This document shows positions 54,601-63,150 of a stretch of 64,000 nt of DNA, one piece after another (the first letter of the stretch is position 1; each line of letters starts with the position of its first letter). Made by a program: the position numbers and the translations under genes. This DNA comes from Nocardioides bruguierae (GTDB lineage: Bacteria > Actinomycetota > Actinomycetes > Propionibacteriales > Nocardioidaceae): positions 151,449 to 215,448 of the forward strand of contig NZ_JAMOIL010000008.1 in assembly GCF_023656415.1 (NCBI RefSeq). The letters run 5' to 3'. Below the pieces are notes generated by a model. It made no database searches. It was given only the letters and a program-made list of their open reading frames with translations, and was not told the origin of the DNA.

Positions 54601-55212
54601 TGGCTCCTCCTTCGCCGAGCCCTCAGGGCTCGACCGGTCGGCACCTGCGCCCGAGGTCCCACTCCTCGGACGCGGCAGGCAGGCTTCTCGCGCAGCGCTC
54701 GCCGACGTGCGCCGGGCACCGGGTCGACCACCGGGCCCCGGGCGTCGCGCCCGGGTACGGGTCCGACGGACCGGTCGTCGTGGAGACGACGACAGGGCCG
54801 AGGAGAGGTGGTCGGCGAGGTGTGCGACCCAGGGTCCCGGCGCCTGCCGGCACCTCGGGTCGGCGGCTCCCGGGGTAGGAGCCTCGCTGCGACTACCACC
54901 ATGCTCTCACACTCACCCACCTCGCGTGCATCGACGCGAGAACTGGGTGGGACCTGTGGATCGCCCACCGGACCAGCGTCCGGCCTGTATGGACGGCACC
55001 CGGCCGGGTGAGATGAACCCGCCGGCGGCGGGGCACGGTGAAGGTGTCCTCGAGCGAGTCACCACATCCGGGTGGTTCCTCCACCCGCAGGGGTGATCGA
55101 GGACGCCGCGGTCGGGGGCCGGAGCACCGCCCTGGCCGCGGCGCCCGCGCACCCGGGTCGCAGGTCCTGCCGACTCGGACGGCCCCGCGCGGCCGTGCGA
55201 GACTCCTCCGTC
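54601..55212. other. 612-bp structured spacer before the copper operon
   Basis: No confident gene. Perfect hairpins: CGAGCCC/GGGCTCG (54616-54632), GTCGTCGT/ACGACGAC (54774-54793), CTCGCGT/ACGCGAG (54921-54940, flanked by CCCAC/GTGGG), and CGGGTGG/CCACCCG (55069-55087). A 27-codon frame starting ATG 55012 ends at 55095 and spans the last hairpin. CACCC-GCAG-GGGTG (55082-55095) could be a metal-regulator operator. Confidence 0.4.
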
Positions 55213-55950
55213 GTGAGCAGCAGCACCCCGCGCACCCGCCGCGAGGGCCAGGTCGGCCCCGGGGCGCTGTGGTCGCGGGCGGCGCTGCTCGGCTCGCTGG
55301 TGCTGCTCCTCGGCACCGTGGGCCACACCAGCGCCGCCGGACTCCTCCCCGGCCCCGGCGCCATGCTCGGGCTGCTCGTGGCCACGATCGTGCTCGTGGC
55401 GCCCGCGCTGGCCCGGCCGGCGTCCGCGCTGCGCATCGTGGTGCTGACGGTGCTGGGGCAGACCGGCGTCCACCTGGCGCTCACGCTCACCGCCGGCCAC
55501 GCCGGGGACGCCACCACGACCGCGGCCACGCACGGCCCGGTCGCCGGGGCCGGCGGCCCGACCCTGCCGACCGTCGACGGACACCGGGTCGGCTCCCTGG
55601 CCGAGGCCTGGTCCGGCACGGCGGACGTCGCGCACGTCGCGCCCGCGCTGCCCGTCGCCCACCTGGTCGCCGACATGACCGCGCACGCGCCGATGATGCT
55701 GGCGCACACGCTGGCGGCCGTGGCCGTCGGGCTGTGGCTCGCGGTCGGCGAGAAGGCCCTGTTCACCGTGCTCGCGCTCACCGGACGGCGGCTCGTGCTG
55801 CCGGTGGCGCTGCTGCGTCGGGCCGCGGCGGTGGCCGCCGTCCTGACCCCCTGCTCGCGGACGTGGTCCGCGGCGCTCGTGGTGCCCGCGCCGGTCTCCG
55901 GGTGGGCCCGGTCGGTGCCGGTCCTGCGCGGACCGCCCACCGTCGCCTGA
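55213..55950 (+). CDS. Membrane protein of the copper operon, unknown function
   Basis: A 245-residue protein with about four membrane segments (residues 18-35, 45-63, 70-90 and 145-170) and a His/Met cluster (HVAPALPVAHLVADMTAHAP then MMLAHTL), suggestive of metal binding. No named family recognised. The GTG at 55213 is chosen; the open frame further upstream is not convincing. It is the first gene of a run of six same-strand genes linked to extracytoplasmic copper. Confidence 0.65.
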   Translation: MSSSTPRTRREGQVGPGALWSRAALLGSLVLLLGTVGHTSAAGLLPGPGAMLGLLVATIVLVAPALARPASALRIVVLTVLGQTGVHLALTLTAGHAGDATTTAATHGPVAGAGGPTLPTVDGHRVGSLAEAWSGTADVAHVAPALPVAHLVADMTAHAPMMLAHTLAAVAVGLWLAVGEKALFTVLALTGRRLVLPVALLRRAAAVAAVLTPCSRTWSAALVVPAPVSGWARSVPVLRGPPTVA

Positions 55951-56065
55951 GCAGGCCGCCGCACGTCGAGCCCCACCGGGGTCCTCCGGCGCGCCCCGGT
56001 CCTGCGGTTCCCACCACCGGCGCACCTGCGTGCGCCGCCAGGACGACACCCCACGAGGACCACCC

Positions 56066-56674
56066 ATGCCCAGCACCACCGCGCGCCTGCGCGCGCTCGC
56101 ACCCCTGACCGCCCTCGCCCTCACCGCCGGCGTGGGCCTGACCGCCTGTGGCTCCGACGACGCCGCCACGGACGCCGCCGGCGACACCTCCACCAGCAGC
56201 ACCACGAGCAGCAGCACCGAGGCGTCCTCCGTCACGGTGACCGACCCGTGGGTCAAGGCCGTCGACGCGGGCGACATGACCGCCATGTTCGGCACCCTGA
56301 CCAACGACGGGGACGCCGACGCCGTGCTCGTCTCCGCGACCACCGAGGCGGCCTCGATGGTCCAGCTGCACGAGACCGTCGAGACCGACGACGGCTCGAT
56401 GCAGATGCAGGAGAAGGACGGCGGCTTCGACCTCGCCGCCGGCGACGGCCACGAGCTCGCCCCCGGCGGCGACCACGTGATGCTGATGGGCGTCTCCGAC
56501 GACCTGCTGCCCGGCGACACCGTCACCGTGACCCTCACCTTCGAGGACGACTCCACGCTCGATGTGGACGCCGTCGTGAAGGAGTACACCGGCGCGGACG
56601 AGGAGTACTCCGACGGGATGGACGAGGACTCCGACATGTCCGGCACGGACATGAGCGAGGGCAGCGACTCCTGA
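56066..56674 (+). CDS. PCuAC-type copper chaperone lipoprotein
   Basis: Periplasmic-type chaperones of this family (DUF461) load copper into the CuA centre of cytochrome oxidase. The 202-residue product has a lipobox LTACGS (Cys28), a Ser/Thr linker and the PCuAC domain (about 55-175) with ligands His102, Met112/Met114, His137 and Met139 (HxnM...HVM pattern). A Met/Asp-rich tail (DEDSDMSGTDMSEGSDS) may add copper sites. GAGGACC precedes the ATG; one-base overlap with the peroxidase gene. Confidence 0.9.
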   Translation: MPSTTARLRALAPLTALALTAGVGLTACGSDDAATDAAGDTSTSSTTSSSTEASSVTVTDPWVKAVDAGDMTAMFGTLTNDGDADAVLVSATTEAASMVQLHETVETDDGSMQMQEKDGGFDLAAGDGHELAPGGDHVMLMGVSDDLLPGDTVTVTLTFEDDSTLDVDAVVKEYTGADEEYSDGMDEDSDMSGTDMSEGSDS

Positions 56675-57975
56675 TGAGCGCCGACCACACCCCCGAGCAC
56701 GTCCCGGACGGGGCCGACGAGCCCCGCCGGGCGCGCGGGTTCGGTCGGCGCCAGCTGTTGCGCACCGGTGCCGCCGCCCTCGGCGGCACCGGTGTCGGCT
56801 GGGTGGCGGCGAGTGCCGCCACCGGCGCGACCGGCCCCGCCGCGTCCACCACCGCGACCGGCGCCACCACCACCGACGGCAGCGCTGCCGGCAGCCGGCC
56901 GGAGGTCGGGATGCGCACCGTGGCCTTCCACGGCGCCCACCAGGCCGGCGTGGCCACGCCCCCGCAGGCCTACCTGACCCTGCTCGGCCTCGACCTGCAC
57001 GACGTCGTCGACCGCGAGGCGCTGGGCCGGATGATGCGGCTGCTCTCCGACGATGCCTCCCGCCTCTCGCGCGGCGTGGCCGCACTGGCCGACAACGAGC
57101 CCGAGCTGGCCGAGCGGCCCGCGAGCCTGTCGGTGACCTTCGGGTTCGGGCCGCGGGTGGTGCGCGAGCACTTCTCCGGCACCTCGATGACGCTGGAGGA
57201 GCTGCCCGCGTTCTCCACCGACCGGCTCGAGGACGCCTGGGGACAGACGGACGTGGCGGTGCAGATCTGCTGCGACGACCCGCTGACGCTGGCCCACTGC
57301 CGCCGGATGCTGCTCAAGGACTCCCGCGCCTTCGCCGACGTGCGGTGGATGCAGGAGGGCTACCGCCGTGCCGTCGGCACCGAGGCCGAGGGCACGACGG
57401 TGCGCAACGTCATGGGCCAGGTCGACGGCACCGTGAACCCCGCCGAGACCGACGACGACTTCTCCCGGCTGATCTGGTCGGAGGAGAGCGGCTTCGAGGG
57501 CGGCAGCGTGATGATCGTGCGCCGCATCCGGGCGCGGATGGAGTCCTGGGACAAGGTCGACCGCGCGGGCCGGGAGAACACGGTGGGACGTCGGCTCGAC
57601 ACCGGCGCCCCGCTGACCGGCACGAAGGAGCACGACACGGCCGACTTCTCGGCCACCGACGAGCTCGGGTTCAAGGTCATCGACCCCGCCAGCCACATCG
57701 CGCGGGCGACCGCCCGGACGCCGGAGGAGAAGTTCCTGCGTCGTCCGTACAACTACACGGTCCCGGACGTGTCACGACCCAGCGGCGAGGACGCCGGGCT
57801 GGTGTTCATCGCCTACGCTGCAGATCCGGTGAAGCAGTTCGTCCCCGTGCAGCAGCGCCTGGCCGAGCTGGACCGCCTCAACGAGTGGATCACGACGATC
57901 GGCTCGGCCGTCTACGCCGTCCCCCCGGGCGCCGCCGACGGGGAGGCCGTGGCCCAGCACCTGCTCGCCACGTGA
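56674..57975 (+). CDS. Tat-exported Dyp-type haem peroxidase
   Basis: A 433-residue deferrochelatase/EfeB-like peroxidase: twin-arginine signal GFGRRQLLRTG (Arg25-Arg26), GxxDG motif GQVDG (248-252, catalytic Asp251) and proximal haem His341 (PASHIARA). It is embedded in a copper operon rather than with EfeU/EfeO iron genes, so a role in haem or copper-related redox chemistry outside the membrane is suggested. Confidence 0.92.
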   Translation: MSADHTPEHVPDGADEPRRARGFGRRQLLRTGAAALGGTGVGWVAASAATGATGPAASTTATGATTTDGSAAGSRPEVGMRTVAFHGAHQAGVATPPQAYLTLLGLDLHDVVDREALGRMMRLLSDDASRLSRGVAALADNEPELAERPASLSVTFGFGPRVVREHFSGTSMTLEELPAFSTDRLEDAWGQTDVAVQICCDDPLTLAHCRRMLLKDSRAFADVRWMQEGYRRAVGTEAEGTTVRNVMGQVDGTVNPAETDDDFSRLIWSEESGFEGGSVMIVRRIRARMESWDKVDRAGRENTVGRRLDTGAPLTGTKEHDTADFSATDELGFKVIDPASHIARATARTPEEKFLRRPYNYTVPDVSRPSGEDAGLVFIAYAADPVKQFVPVQQRLAELDRLNEWITTIGSAVYAVPPGAADGEAVAQHLLAT

Positions 57976-58001
57976 GCCCGCCCGCACCCCAGGAGACCCC
58001 C

Positions 58002-58652
58002 GTGTCCACCACCGCGCACGACGCCATCGACGAGCCCCAGGACGAGGCGGTCGAGTACGACGAGGAGGCCCTCGAGGCCGCCCTGCGACCCACCCGGGCC
58101 GGCGGCGTCCTCGTGACCGTGCTGGGGGCCCTGGGCCTCCTGGCGGCGTTCACCCTCGCCGTGGAGAAGGTCGAGACGCTGCTCGACCCGAACTACGTGC
58201 CGTCGTGCAACTTCAACCCGGTGCTCTCCTGCGGGTCGGTCATGTCCACCGACCAGGCCGCCCTGTTCGGGTTCCCGAACCCGTTCCTGGGCATCCTCGG
58301 CTTCTCCGTGGTCGTGACCGTCGGCGTCGTCCTCGCCTCCGGCGTCCGCCTGCCGGTGTGGATACACTGGGGCCTCGCCCTGGGCTGCACCGCCGGCCTG
58401 GTGTTCATCCACTGGCTCGCCTGGCAGAGCCTCTACGACATCAAGGCCCTGTGCCCGTACTGCATGGTCGTGTGGACGGTCACCATCCCCCTCTTCGTCT
58501 GGTCGACGCTGTCGGCCGCCCGGATGTCCTCGGGCAGCCGCCTCGTCCACGGCCTCTGGTCCTACCGCCTGGTGATCGTCCTGGCCTGGTACCTGGTCTT
58601 CATCGCGGCGATCGGCGAGGCCTTCTGGAGCTACTGGAGCACTCTTCTGTGA
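58002..58652 (+). CDS. Vitamin K epoxide reductase (VKOR) family protein
   Basis: VKOR regenerates disulphide bonds of exported proteins using menaquinone. The 216-residue product has four or five membrane segments, loop cysteines Cys69 and Cys77 (PSCNFNPVLSCGSVM) and the active-site pair Cys151-Pro-Tyr-Cys154. No fused thioredoxin domain. AGGAGA precedes the GTG. Within the copper operon it may keep cysteine sites of CuA or assembly factors in the right redox state (inference). Confidence 0.9.
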   Translation: MSTTAHDAIDEPQDEAVEYDEEALEAALRPTRAGGVLVTVLGALGLLAAFTLAVEKVETLLDPNYVPSCNFNPVLSCGSVMSTDQAALFGFPNPFLGILGFSVVVTVGVVLASGVRLPVWIHWGLALGCTAGLVFIHWLAWQSLYDIKALCPYCMVVWTVTIPLFVWSTLSAARMSSGSRLVHGLWSYRLVIVLAWYLVFIAAIGEAFWSYWSTLL

Positions 58653-59326
58653 CACCCGCGCACCACCTGTCCCACCCCGCCCGCGCAGGCCTCGCCCGCA
58701 CGGGCGCGGCGGGGCTGCTCGTCTCCCTGCTCGTCTCCCTGCTCGTCTCCCTGCTGGCCGCGCTGCTGCTGACGGTGGGGGCGGCCCCCGCCTCCGCGCA
58801 CGCCTCGCTCATCGGCACCGACCCCGAGGACGGTGCGTCGCTCGACGCGCTGCCGACGTCGGTGACGTTCGAGTTCTCCGAGGAGATGTCCGACCCGGCC
58901 TACGTGGTCGTGACCGCCCCCGACGGCAGCGAGGTGGCCGACGGCGACCCCGTGGTCAGCGACAACCTGGTGACCCAGGCGCTGCTCGACGGCCCGGCCG
59001 GCGCTTACACGATGGCCTACCGCGTCGTCTCCGCCGACGGGCACCCGGTCTCCGGGCAGATCAGCTTCACCGTCGCCGCCGGGGAGACCGCGTCCCCGTC
59101 GGCCTCCGCCTCCGCGTCTACCTCGGCCTCGGCCTCCGCGTCCGCCTCCCCGTCGGCCCCGGCCACCAGCGCCGAGGCCACCACGGACGGCGCCACCGAG
59201 AGCACCCCGAGCACCGAGGACGACGGCTCCTGGCTGTCGCGCAACGCGCTGACCGTCGGCGTGCCCGTGGTGCTGGTGCTGCTGGCCGGCGGCCTCCTGC
59301 TGCTGTCGCGGCGGTCCTCGTCGTGA
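58649..59326 (+). CDS. CopC copper-binding protein with C-terminal membrane anchor
   Basis: A 225-residue protein: long hydrophobic signal (20-50) with a tandem LLVS repeat, cleavage expected after APASA so that His51 becomes the N-terminal residue, as in CopC Cu(II) sites. The CopC beta-sandwich spans 51-145, with His132 in SADGHPVSGQISF. A Ser/Ala-rich stalk (145-195) and a C-terminal membrane segment follow. GTGA overlaps with both neighbours. Confidence 0.9.
   Translation: MTPAHHLSHPARAGLARTGAAGLLVSLLVSLLVSLLAALLLTVGAAPASAHASLIGTDPEDGASLDALPTSVTFEFSEEMSDPAYVVVTAPDGSEVADGDPVVSDNLVTQALLDGPAGAYTMAYRVVSADGHPVSGQISFTVAAGETASPSASASASTSASASASASPSAPATSAEATTDGATESTPSTEDDGSWLSRNALTVGVPVVLVLLAGGLLLLSRRSSS
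58715..58750 (+). repeat. 12-bp tandem repeat in the copC signal sequence, three copies
   Basis: Three exact copies of CTGCTCGTCTCC lengthen the hydrophobic core (LLVS x3). Copy-number change would stay in frame. Confidence 0.85.
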
Positions 59327-61455
59327 CCTCCACGGAGCCCGACGCCGGGGCCACCGAGCAGCCCGGCACCGAGCAGCCCGCCACCGAGCAGCCCACCACC
59401 GAGCAGCCCGGCGCGGCCGCCGTCGTGTCCCGGCCCCGCGGGCCGGTGGCCGGCGCCCTGGTCATCGCCGGGCTGCTGGTCCTGTGGCTGACGCTGGAGC
59501 TGGCCGGCGGCGCCCCCGTCCCCGCGCCCGAGGGCCTGCCCGACCCCGGGCCGCTGACCGGCTGGGGCCTGCCGATCGTCACCTACGCCGCCATGCTCGT
59601 CGGGCTCGTGGTCGTCGGCTCGCTGCTCGTGCCGCTGCTGGCGCTGCCCTCCCCCAGCACCGAGCTGACCGGCCGCTCGGTGCGGGCGGTGCTCACCGTG
59701 CGCCGCCTGGCACCGGTGTGGGCCGTGCTCGCCCTGGTCGAGCTCGTGCTGACCTGGTCGGACCAGTTCGCCATCCCGGTCTCCGGGTTCAGCTGGCGTG
59801 CCGTGCAGGGCTTCGCGCTCGAGGTGGACCAGGGGCAGGCCCTCCTCGTGCAGGCCGGCCTCGCGCTCGTGGTCGCCGTGGCGGCCCGCTTCGTCTTCAG
59901 CGTCCACGCCTCCGTGTGGGTGCTCGTCATCGCGCTGGTCGCGCTGCTGCCGCCGGCGTTCACCGGCCACTCCAGCGCGTCCGGCAGCCACGACACGGCG
60001 ATCGTCAGCCTCGTGGTCCACGTCGGTGCGGTCGGGCTGTGGACCGGCGGCGTCGTCGCGCTGTGGTGGTACCTGGCCGACCGGCCGCGCCCCCGCGCGG
60101 TCGCGGCTCGCCGGTTCTCCTCCCTGGCCGCGTGGTGCTTCTTCGTCGTCGCCGTGACCGGCGTCGTCAACGCCGCCGTGCGCATCGCGACGTTCTCGGG
60201 CTGGTTCACCAGCGACTACGGCCGCGCGGCCCTGGTGAAGGTGCTGCTGCTGGTGCTGCTCGGCGTCGTCGCCGCCCGCGCCCGGGCGCTCGTGCACACC
60301 CGCGTCGCCGCCGCCGCGGCCGAGGGCGAGGACGCCGCCACGTCAGCCGCCTGGCGTCCGCTGGTCACGCTCACCGGCATCGAGCTGTCCCTCATGGCCG
60401 CCGCCGTGGGCCTCGGCGTGGCGCTGAGCCGCACGCCCCCACCCGTCGGCGAGCCGTACAGCTCGGCCGCGGAGTCGCTGCTGGGCGGGCCCATCCCGCC
60501 CGCCGTGACCGTCGAGCACCTGCTCACCCTCGTGCAGCCCTCCGGCATCGGCATGGCCGTCGTCGGGCTCGGCGGGGCGGGCTACGTCGTCGGCCTGGTG
60601 ACGCTGCGTCGCCGCGGCGACTCCTGGCCGTGGTGGCGGGCGGTGCTCTGGTTCGCCGGCCTCGCCGTGGTCGCCTACGCGACGATGGGCGGCGTCGGCG
60701 TCTACGGCACCGTCATGTTCAGCGCCCACATGGGGGCGCACATGCTCATCTCGATGATCGCCCCGATCATGCTGGTGCTCGGCAACCCGATCGTCCTGGC
60801 GCTGCGGGCCCTGCCCGGCGCCGACGTGCCGGGTGGTCGCGGACCGCGGCAGATGCTCTCGGACTTCCTGCGGCTGCCCTACGTCGCCTTCTTCACCCAC
60901 CCCGTGGTGGCTGCGGTGAACTTCGTCGGCAGCCTCTACGTCATCTACCTCTCCGGCCTGTTCGACTGGCTGATGGAGACCCACGTCGGCCACGCCGCGA
61001 TGGAGCTGCACTTCCTGCTGGCCGGCTACCTCTTCTTCGAGGTCCTCATCGGCTCCGCGCCGCTGGCCCACCGCCTCGGTCACCTGGCCCGGCTGGGGCT
61101 GCTGCTGGGCTCGATGTCGTTCCACGCCTTCTTCGCCGTGGCGCTGATGAGCTCGGAGCGGATCATCGGGGCCGACTACTACTCGATCCTCGACCTCTCC
61201 TACGTCGACCTGGCCGACGACCAGCGCCTCGGCGGCGCGATCACGTGGGGCACCGGGGAGATCCCGATGGTCCTCGTGCTGATCGTGCTCGTCGCGCAGT
61301 GGTTCACCTCCGACCAGCGCGCCGCCAGGCGCGCCGACCGGCGGGCCGACGCCGACGGGGACGCCGACCTCGAGGCCTACAACCGGATGCTCGCGGGGCT
61401 CGCGCAGCGCGACGGGGGCGCCGGCACCGGTACCGGGGCCGAGAAGCAGGACTGA
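59323..61455 (+). CDS. CopD-CtaG fusion: copper import and cytochrome oxidase assembly membrane protein
   Basis: A 710-residue fusion with about 14 membrane segments. The first half (about 40-365) is CopD-like, with intramembrane His residues (HSSASGSHD, SLVVHVGAVGLW). The second half (about 440-670) is the caa3-type CtaG domain, with FSAHMGAHMLISMIAPI, HVGHAAMELHFLLAGYLFF and GSMSFHAFFAVALMSS. It probably moves copper toward CuB/CuA of cytochrome oxidase. The N-terminus is a TEQP repeat tail. GTG overlaps the copC stop. Confidence 0.9.
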   Translation: MTSTEPDAGATEQPGTEQPATEQPTTEQPGAAAVVSRPRGPVAGALVIAGLLVLWLTLELAGGAPVPAPEGLPDPGPLTGWGLPIVTYAAMLVGLVVVGSLLVPLLALPSPSTELTGRSVRAVLTVRRLAPVWAVLALVELVLTWSDQFAIPVSGFSWRAVQGFALEVDQGQALLVQAGLALVVAVAARFVFSVHASVWVLVIALVALLPPAFTGHSSASGSHDTAIVSLVVHVGAVGLWTGGVVALWWYLADRPRPRAVAARRFSSLAAWCFFVVAVTGVVNAAVRIATFSGWFTSDYGRAALVKVLLLVLLGVVAARARALVHTRVAAAAAEGEDAATSAAWRPLVTLTGIELSLMAAAVGLGVALSRTPPPVGEPYSSAAESLLGGPIPPAVTVEHLLTLVQPSGIGMAVVGLGGAGYVVGLVTLRRRGDSWPWWRAVLWFAGLAVVAYATMGGVGVYGTVMFSAHMGAHMLISMIAPIMLVLGNPIVLALRALPGADVPGGRGPRQMLSDFLRLPYVAFFTHPVVAAVNFVGSLYVIYLSGLFDWLMETHVGHAAMELHFLLAGYLFFEVLIGSAPLAHRLGHLARLGLLLGSMSFHAFFAVALMSSERIIGADYYSILDLSYVDLADDQRLGGAITWGTGEIPMVLVLIVLVAQWFTSDQRAARRADRRADADGDADLEAYNRMLAGLAQRDGGAGTGTGAEKQD
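59353..59412 (+). repeat. 15-bp tandem repeat in the copD-ctaG gene, four copies
   Basis: Four copies of ACCGAGCAGCCC(G/A)(G/C)C encode TEQPG/TEQPA/TEQPT/TEQPG in the cytoplasmic or external N-terminal tail. Confidence 0.85.
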
Positions 61456-61477
61456 GCCGCCCGGGCCGAACGGGGCC

Positions 61478-61499
61478 GGCCACCGTTCACCCGGTGGCC
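61478..61499 (+). terminator. Terminator of the copper operon
   Basis: GGCCACCG pairs with CGGTGGCC (8 bp) on a 6-nt loop, 22 bp after the CopD-CtaG stop codon. Confidence 0.6.
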
Positions 61500-61529
61500 A
61501 CCCCACGGTTGGACACCGGACATCGACCG

Positions 61530-61545
61530 AGGTGAATATTCACCT
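61530..61545. promoter_or_regulatory. ArsR operator palindrome
   Basis: AGGTGAATATTCACCT is a perfect 16-bp palindrome and ends directly against the GTG start of arsR at 61546. Binding here would block initiation. Confidence 0.75.
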
Positions 61546-61929
61546 GTGTCTATCTCCACCCCGCCCGCCGAGGCGGCCGCCTGCTGCGCCCCGCTGACGG
61601 CGCAGCCCCTGGACGCGGACGCGGCCGAGGCCGTCGTCCCGCTGCTCAAGGCGCTGGCCGACCCGGTCCGCCTGCGGATCGTCTCGCTCGTCGCCGCCCA
61701 CGAGGGCGGCGAGGCGTGCGTGTGCGACCTGCAGGAGGCCTTCGAGCTGAGCCAGCCGACGATCAGCCACCACCTCAAGGTGCTGCACACCGCCGGCGTC
61801 CTGGACCGCGAGAAGCGGGGCACCTGGGCGTACTACCGGGTGCGCGCCGAGACCCTCGGATCGGTGGCGGCGCTGCTCGCGGCGCCGGCCGGCGTGGGCA
61901 CCTCCGAGCGGACGCCGGGGTGCGACTGA
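61546..61929 (+). CDS. arsR: ArsR-family arsenic-responsive repressor
   Basis: A 127-residue winged-helix repressor with the ALADPVRLRIVSLV core and recognition helix ELSQPTISHHLKVL. Cys13-Cys14 near the N-terminus and Cys58 (CVCDL, with Cys60) match the As(III) site of Corynebacterium glutamicum ArsR1 (Cys15/Cys16/Cys55), so trivalent arsenic or antimony is the likely signal. It is the first gene of arsR-aquaporin-arsC, all overlapping. Confidence 0.88.
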   Translation: MSISTPPAEAAACCAPLTAQPLDADAAEAVVPLLKALADPVRLRIVSLVAAHEGGEACVCDLQEAFELSQPTISHHLKVLHTAGVLDREKRGTWAYYRVRAETLGSVAALLAAPAGVGTSERTPGCD

Positions 61930-62675
61930 TGGACCTGCTGCGCAAGGGTGTCGCCGAGCTGGTCGGCACCGCCTTCCTCGTCGCGACCGTCGTCGGGTCG
62001 GGCATCTTCGCCCAGACCCTGAGCGAGGACGCCGGCCTCCAGCTGCTCGAGAACACGATCGCCACGGGCGCGGTGCTGGTGGCGCTGATCCTGGCGCTCC
62101 AGCCGGTCTCGGCCTCCTTCAACCCGGTGGTGACGCTGGTGGAGCTGGCGCTCGGCCTGGTGCGGTCGTCCGTCGCGGGCGTGCTGATCGCCTGCCAGGT
62201 GGTCGGCGGCCTGCTGGGCACCGTCGTCGCGAACCTCATGTTCGAGCTGCCCGCGGTCTCGGTCTCGACCAACGACCGCTCGTCGGGCGCCCACTGGCTG
62301 GCCGAGGTCGTGGCCACGATCGGCCTGGTGCTGATCGTCTTCGGCACGGTCCGGTCGGGGCGTGGTCACGTGGTGGCGTTCGCCGTCGGCGGCTACATCA
62401 CCGCCGCCTACTGGTTCACGTCGTCCACCAGCTTCGCCAACCCGGCGGTCACCGTCGCCCGCAGCATCTCCGACACCTTCGCGGGCATCGCGCCGGTCGC
62501 GGTGCTCCCCTTCATCGGGTGCCAGCTCCTCGGGGGCGCCCTCGCGTTCGCCCTGGTCAGGCTGCTCTACCCCACCCTGTCCGCGGCGGACCTGCCCGAC
62601 CCCGCCGCGTCCGCCCATCCCTCCGCAGCATCCCCCGCCACATCGTCCGCACCGTCCTCCGAGGAGATCGCATGA
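61929..62675 (+). CDS. MIP/aquaglyceroporin, AqpS-like
   Basis: A 248-residue channel with six membrane segments and two half-helix motifs: NPV (65-67; the first motif deviates from NPA) and NPA (171-173) followed by the selectivity Arg178. Lying between arsR and arsC it resembles AqpS of Sinorhizobium meliloti, which lets arsenite formed by ArsC leave the cell. The tail is Pro/Ser/Ala-rich. ATG overlaps the arsR stop. Confidence 0.87.
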   Translation: MDLLRKGVAELVGTAFLVATVVGSGIFAQTLSEDAGLQLLENTIATGAVLVALILALQPVSASFNPVVTLVELALGLVRSSVAGVLIACQVVGGLLGTVVANLMFELPAVSVSTNDRSSGAHWLAEVVATIGLVLIVFGTVRSGRGHVVAFAVGGYITAAYWFTSSTSFANPAVTVARSISDTFAGIAPVAVLPFIGCQLLGGALAFALVRLLYPTLSAADLPDPAASAHPSAASPATSSAPSSEEIA

Positions 62676-63100
62676 CCACCCCCGCCAGCACGCCCCGGCC
62701 CACCGTCCTGTTCGTCTGCGTGCACAACGCCGGCCGCTCGCAGATGGCCGCGGGCTGGCTGCAGCACCTGGCCGGCGACCGGGTCGAGGTGCTCTCGGCC
62801 GGGTCCGCGCCGAAGGACCAGATCAACCCGGTCGCCGTCGAGGCCATGGCCGAGCAGGGCGTCGACATCGCGCACAACTCCCCCAAGGTGCTCACCGACG
62901 AGGCCGTCGAGGCCTCGGACGTCGTCATCACCATGGGCTGCGGGGACGCCTGCACGTTCTACCCGGGCAAGCGCTACGAGGACTGGCAGCTCGACGACCC
63001 GGCCGGCCAGGGCATCGAGTCCGTCCGCCCCATCCGCGACGAGATCAAGGCGCGCATCGAGGGGCTCCTGGCCTCGCTGGACATCCCCGTCCAGGCCTGA
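62672..63100 (+). CDS. arsC: Arsenate reductase, LMW-phosphatase type
   Basis: ArsC reduces arsenate to arsenite. The 142-residue product has the P-loop CVHNAGRS (Cys16-Arg22), Cys90 and Cys94 (MGCGDAC) for the disulphide cascade, and the DWQLDDPAGQ Asp-Pro loop. This is the thioredoxin- or mycothiol-linked family. ATGA overlap with the channel gene. It lacks a coupled efflux pump (ArsB/Acr3) in the window. Confidence 0.92.
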   Translation: MTTPASTPRPTVLFVCVHNAGRSQMAAGWLQHLAGDRVEVLSAGSAPKDQINPVAVEAMAEQGVDIAHNSPKVLTDEAVEASDVVITMGCGDACTFYPGKRYEDWQLDDPAGQGIESVRPIRDEIKARIEGLLASLDIPVQA

Positions 63101-63119
63101 TCCCCACCACTCCTCCCCC

Positions 63120-63150
63120 GGCCGGGCGACCCCACCTGGGGCGCCCGGCC
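63120..63150 (+). terminator. Terminator after arsC
   Basis: GGCCGGGCG and CCCC pair with GGGG and CGCCCGGCC (13 bp with one bulged A) on a 4-nt loop, 20 bp past the arsC stop. Confidence 0.75.
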
